A DNA stretch of 64,000 bases from CS1-C013 sp964347265. GTDB taxonomy: Archaea > Aenigmatarchaeota > Aenigmatarchaeia > Aenigmatarchaeales > Aenigmatarchaeaceae. Both the position numbers and the translations under genes were made by a program. The notes under the pieces are model-generated. The model made no database searches, was not told where the DNA came from, and was given only the letters and a program-made list of their open reading frames with translations. The DNA lies in the NCBI GenBank assembly GCA_964347265.1, contig CAYFXV010000001.1, positions 62,001-126,000 on the forward strand, given 5' to 3'. The first letter of the stretch is position 1, and every line of letters starts with the position of its first letter. Positions 62,701-64,000 of this stretch are shown in pieces.

Positions 62701-64000
62701 ATGATGATGATAATGTTACTGTTTATTTGTGGACGAGATGTACAGGAGGTAATACAACAGCGAATGATTGTTATGCAGGATCTGAATTCAAATTAAATGA
62801 TACGCAAACCTGTTTTGATTGTGTAAATAATCAAACACAGTTTTCAGTAACAACTGTATCAAATAGTATAGGAAATTATGAATGGTTCTTTAATTCATCT
62901 GATAGTAATGGAGGAATAAATAATACATCAATAAAAACTTTTAACATAACAAAAAGACCGATATATTTTGTCCATCAACAAGGTAATGAAAGTAATGTTA
63001 GTAGAATAGGCAGTAACACAACAATACTTCAAGTAAAAGTTTACAGAGTTGGTGTTAATGGTGGTGCTGATGATGAATTAGATGGACTTCCAGTTAGGTT
63101 TTGGATAACCCTTAATGGAACTGATTGGTCTTCAACTATTAGACAGAACACATCAGGTCAAACAGGAGCCGGTTTAGTAGAACATTACTTTAATCCTACT
63201 TGTCCGACACCTGAGTTCTTCAAAACTGGTCAACAAAAATGGAATACTACATTTGCAGGTAATGCCATCTATTTCTCAAATACATCTGAAAACTTTAACT
63301 TAAATATCAATTCAACTTTTATTGGAATTATTAATGTTCCAAATGGTGACACCTTTGCTACTGGTTCAAATATTTTCACTTCAGGAAACTTAACAGATGA
63401 ATGTGAAATCATAATTGGAGCTACAGTTACCTATGGTGTTGAAGGTGAGCCAACCGTAACTTGTTCTGGTACAGATCACAGTAATGGTACTTATACGTGT
63501 ACACTACCAACTTCAGGGTTGTTAACAGGTTGGTATAATGAAACAATGAATGCAAGTAAAGCATATTATGAGAATTTGTATCATATAGATGAAAATAATT
63601 TTGAAATGAGAGGTGGTCCAACCCTATTTAGTGAACAAATCAATCCAGCAACAGAAGGTTGGGGCTATAACTTCACTATAAATGTTACAGCTGAGGATAC
63701 AGATCCAAGTGATTATATCAACATAAGCTTGTGGAAGAGTGTTGGTGGTGGAGAATGGATTGAAATAGCAACCCAAGATTGTGATCCAGGAGTCTGTATA
63801 ACTCCACAACCATTTTTCTTTTATCCAGAATTCAATTGTACTGATTATTTAAATGGACCGAATATAAATTTCAAATTCAATGCTACAGACTCTTATGGAT
63901 TAACAGATGAAACCTCAAATTTCTCTGCAACTTTCCAAAAAGACAATGTAACATTCACAATAGTTCAAGGTCAGGGAATAAATATTGGCAGAGAAAACGA
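53763..64000 (+). CDS. giant cell-surface adhesin-like protein (3' truncated by the window)
   Basis: Open for at least 3,412 codons from the ATG at 53763 (MKHKGYSGQSQLLIPLIIIL... signal or class III-like peptide, residues 1-27). The rest is Asn/Thr/Ser-rich with very many NxS/T sequons. Beta-sandwich modules recur about every 1 kb: a 'DNVTF...NRSG.Q..L.F' module (about 56,430, 57,090, 58,470, 59,874, 60,900, 61,960, 62,960, 63,940), a 'GD..I..DDC' module, and a 'W..FNF.VNVT' module. Bases 57414-60221 are an apparently exact tandem duplication. Expected: huge fibrous surface protein for attachment. Starts inside the previous gene. Confidence 0.8.
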   Translation, partial: MKHKGYSGQSQLLIPLIIILTSVAAFAANTTIDIINSTSNDSNSSITGDFIGIPQTTEKSFPIEVLADVSINLEVGENLVRATLILDNGDLLENQQIDFYLNNTLLGSGLTNSEGFVDFPVSDMGILKAVFSGDSSLFYNPSEIEKEIKPVEILTTKQEENITLTLEESEGIKFYRRLDCDRCGQHKTPPLTEVNMSIWVNNETGNLTDYYPTEWTIMNNNGGTITVHNETYNKIEFDKPSSWYIIESPNRTLPPTKYYFFSEFGGIISDSWFVIVSDPAAECVWKQDTISYSCVESGGQDSDCDNGNKTWNVGTSCTEAGGPTIGCYIANITVLFFTSNAATSQNHDAQFIIYNSTAAHYPASFNYPYEGYLGPLYSCGSVNNATTQPNSPTTCNLTGRGFNETSYNITSYVPAKGAVSVTQINYQWCWEDEFPKLDNPLVNDTQSGFTAGWGSIFNFSVEVWEPQGNETNISLWYTQTAGQNWMFAGSKNDTSPPKTAPGNLTNFTLNFSCSDGSITDSLSNDLGVLGATKYYKFNATDPYFNTNDTYNYYGNIYFTPVKDNLTLSNATPNNSVINRTDSIDLSQLVNDSIRSVSLGENEVGGTVYIQRDGTNFNDYYISGTNSTGYLNYNLTSTTMCTDNFDVGLQKWYISTDGSACYNGNQSENLTLTIQGILTATVKQPTGNQNYDRGQTVTIKGYIEDDCGAKTGWEDKINFTLITEGGTYYCNPITEVIGEAGNYSCNWDSNEGVAGTYNITVNTSDGYYYNSTVNETDAFSLVTTPRYDNISISPSSGSGWGNEYNYTVDIDDATGEEVNVSFWLQESGESWTYQESKNCTVGTNCTDVWFAKNFTCNDQNTWFFKFNVTDPYGTSNESSDTANSHVIGKDNVTIEYMAGNNTTASLDTPATFILRIYDFEKGTYNLSAPITFNVTKQGAGNDYYFVGTNTTNETGYVIFDFYADPSFDSVRQYWRGYVNTTQSPQCYDFNQSNEYNVTTRSNVPKLENESVSPITGGWGDSRRFNISVYDQNDTTNVSLWRSTSTGGPWIFVYSENYTSVDTWQNLSFLINFTCSEVRTDPWYYKFNATNAIGNKNTTTADSTRNFTVSKNDVIFVDFYGNNTIANRSGSQENLLFLRLVDGNGTNLSDYNASFYVTTDGENFPAVGVSNDSNSSGYVHYYFNPSCSPKNQVGDQMWKVEVGDACYQTNSTNTSGIYLNLTVMGNILITLSNPDGTENVTQRSNMLFLGSSDDDCGDSLTLNTTSGYEEVEYYANNSSTYGFYCDGYTLIGANSYRCYWKTNTSTPVGSYNGSMFVNKNYYYPNNTLDDADRGWLFYVEVLREFVNVSVNPSSEMWDYVNWNFSAVATSGDDENETIKLLLKKGAGAWRFCEDAIAQCSNMTPTNCTHCENQTYFWYANFTESNAGTWFYKFQMNNTNTLAADHETSGTDSFDVLTSAIRVYLENVTVGSSCGGYTCSWGGGNFTFNVTVNTTGVNNATVFLWYSPTNSEPWTLIEQDNYTIPGDQWQQLNFSKRYNCSDIGTNYYFFNATNYNGTTNTTASQTFTVTRDNVTFNYIEGHNSTANRTGIQTTLLSFQAKDLNGTNLSSFPIKYSITTNNVTYYTDNNFIVITDSSGYANLSFNATCANDYSGAPKFLVGDQQWKAEVNDTELSCYYNNDTSNFLYRNLTVMGNILITLSNPDGTENVTQRSNMLFLGSSDDDCGDSLTLNTTSGYEEVEYYANNSSTYGFYCDGYTLIGANSYRCYWKTNTSTPVGSYNGSMFVNKNYYYPNNTLDDADRGWLFYVEVLREFVNVSVNPSSEMWDYVNWNFSAVATSGDDENETIKLLLKKGAGAWRFCEDAIAQCSNMTPTNCTHCENQTYFWYANFTESNAGTWFYKFQMNNTNTLAADHETSGTDSFDVLTSAIRVYLENVTVGSSCGGYTCSWGGGNFTFNVTVNTTGVNNATVFLWYSPTNSEPWTLIEQDNYTIPGDQWQQLNFSKRYNCSDIGTNYYFFNATNYNGTTNTTASQTFTVTRDNVTFNYIEGHNSTANRTGIQTTLLSFQAKDLNGTNLSSFPIKYSITTNNVTYYTDNNFIVITDSSGYANLSFNATCANDYSGAPKFLVGDQQWKAEVNDTELSCYYNNDTSNFLYRNLTVMGDINITFTKPDGTSNYTQEDTMLFQGYTYDDCHDALLPTVKFYANNSSDNSSECTNVNILGENVFECDWETTIETQRGWYNTTMKANITGHYNNFSINSGDPGLFYLFPIYKLQNEGAVPTTEGWGYKNWNFSINASSGDPDNVYNVTFQINKGSPPVGSTPCNDSVCVNQTYKECSYPDCVGRTVYWYRNFSYNDQGTWFYKFLLNTEETSGNDIIIVEEDNITINRSSPPDETIVNRSGSQSVLFVVFVNDTDANHTAGNLTDGFPSATIYFNVTNTSGNYITYGSNLTNDTGHSNVSFNPNCTYPNGTQNWTSYTLNDPNYKNFTMNVHNITIWGDLEPQEIRTYNTTDESDIFYWDQTINVTGVIEDDCGNRISNETGINVTFKIYKNDTYPSEAIALCTDVEYLGNGVYSCQWFANTYENTTYKITMNASNVSLHNNGTYTKPGAFGLNVPPNTPPLVEAGSVTPNPGAWGSNFNFSVNVTDEDNYQNVTVYLWYSSDGNEPWTIINQTTCVENCTNNNETTIYFNKSDYSCQDIGTRYFKFNATDNSTKENAGSEQDEGPYMLNLTRNNVDFINAVGDGGTVNRSGTQNITFFIQINDTIKNVLVTSNVTKGRFWVTYDELNWDDGSDNRTSNASSYINYTFNPTCTPTRYNASGSQKWKAGVLNDSCYADNNSTNYSLTIKGDLVNSIIEPNGDVVSDPNNVTIIGNVTSDCSDDFVTDANVTFRISHESFTYFAEPDPANNNGTYYNATRNVTVTEGGNYSVIMNSSRSIYNPDNDTTSNAFHHQINPELTNDYVTPSSKAWGTTFYFYVNVTDDDDNVTVYLWTRCTGGNTTANDCYAGSEFKLNDTQTCFDCVNNQTQFSVTTVSNSIGNYEWFFNSSDSNGGINNTSIKTFNITKRPIYFVHQQGNESNVSRIGSNTTILQVKVYRVGVNGGADDELDGLPVRFWITLNGTDWSSTIRQNTSGQTGAGLVEHYFNPTCPTPEFFKTGQQKWNTTFAGNAIYFSNTSENFNLNINSTFIGIINVPNGDTFATGSNIFTSGNLTDECEIIIGATVTYGVEGEPTVTCSGTDHSNGTYTCTLPTSGLLTGWYNETMNASKAYYENLYHIDENNFEMRGGPTLFSEQINPATEGWGYNFTINVTAEDTDPSDYINISLWKSVGGGEWIEIATQDCDPGVCITPQPFFFYPEFNCTDYLNGPNINFKFNATDSYGLTDETSNFSATFQKDNVTFTIVQGQGINIGREN
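57414..60221 (+). repeat. 1,404-bp tandem duplication inside the giant gene
   Basis: Copies at 57414-58817 and 58818-60221 look identical base for base through every stretch compared. 1,404 is divisible by 3 (468 codons), so the frame is kept. Each boundary begins with the same 18 bp (aatctaactgttatgggt, also at 60222-60239), after which sequences diverge, fitting unequal crossover between short homologies. Confidence 0.9.

Overview
The window reads as a piece of an archaeal chromosome, very AT-rich and tightly packed, with the information-processing genes of Archaea: thermosome, topoisomerase VI, archaeal SecE/Spt5/uL11, Pelota, NMD3, aIF1A, EndA, archaemetzincin, archaeal PheRS and TrpRS. 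Small proteins, interrupted tRNA genes, absence of metabolic genes other than one GMP synthetase subunit, and abundant secreted Asn/Ser/Thr-rich proteins suggest a DPANN lineage (Woesearchaeota/Pacearchaeota-like). That placement is inference; there is no rRNA in the window.

Layout. 0-6 kb: the end of Pelota, a SpoIIM-like membrane protein, a secreted GH16-like/dockerin protein, a cell-surface beta-sandwich protein, tRNA-Ala and tRNA-Val, AAG DNA glycosylase, an intron-bearing tRNA-Ile(UAU), an HTH regulator and MscL. 6-7.7 kb: thermosome. 7.8-16.5 kb: one long type IV pilus/archaellum-like operon with three major pilin-like proteins, a coiled-coil protein, four minor or giant pilin-like proteins, one secretion ATPase and a platform protein made as two half-size genes. 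16.5-20.1 kb: NMD3, aIF1A, a Pno1-like KH protein, small unknowns and a lipoprotein. 20.4-24.2 kb: Top6B, Top6A and a minimal AsnRS-like enzyme. 24.3-28 kb: a 21-residue Arg/Lys protein, a tRNA-Phe with a 13-nt D-arm insertion, archaemetzincin, an HD-like protein, EndA, a CBS-HPF fusion and small zinc proteins. 28-34.2 kb, mostly minus strand: rhomboid protease, an ABC-2 exporter trio, GMP synthetase and GlyRS. 34.3-44.6 kb: Cdc6-like ATPase, TrpRS, PheS-HD-PheT, a DUF457-type membrane protein, MinD-like ATPase, intron-bearing tRNA-Arg(UCU), an HD protein and bacterial-type LeuRS. 44.7-52.2 kb: nuclease, hydrolase, TrmB-like regulator, FKBP, FtsZ, SecE-Spt5-uL11, NUDIX and two TM/coiled-coil paralogues. 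52.2-64 kb: a divergent regulator, a membrane-spanning HTH/surface protein, and a giant surface-protein gene that runs off the right edge.

The most striking themes are cell-surface interaction and tRNA processing. The surface set is the pilus operon, the giant adhesin-like protein with an apparently exact 1,404-bp in-frame tandem duplication, its translationally overlapping membrane-bound HTH protein, and secreted GH16-dockerin and SNase proteins. The tRNA set is three interrupted tRNA genes, one at a non-canonical site, alongside an EndA that appears to lack the catalytic lysine.
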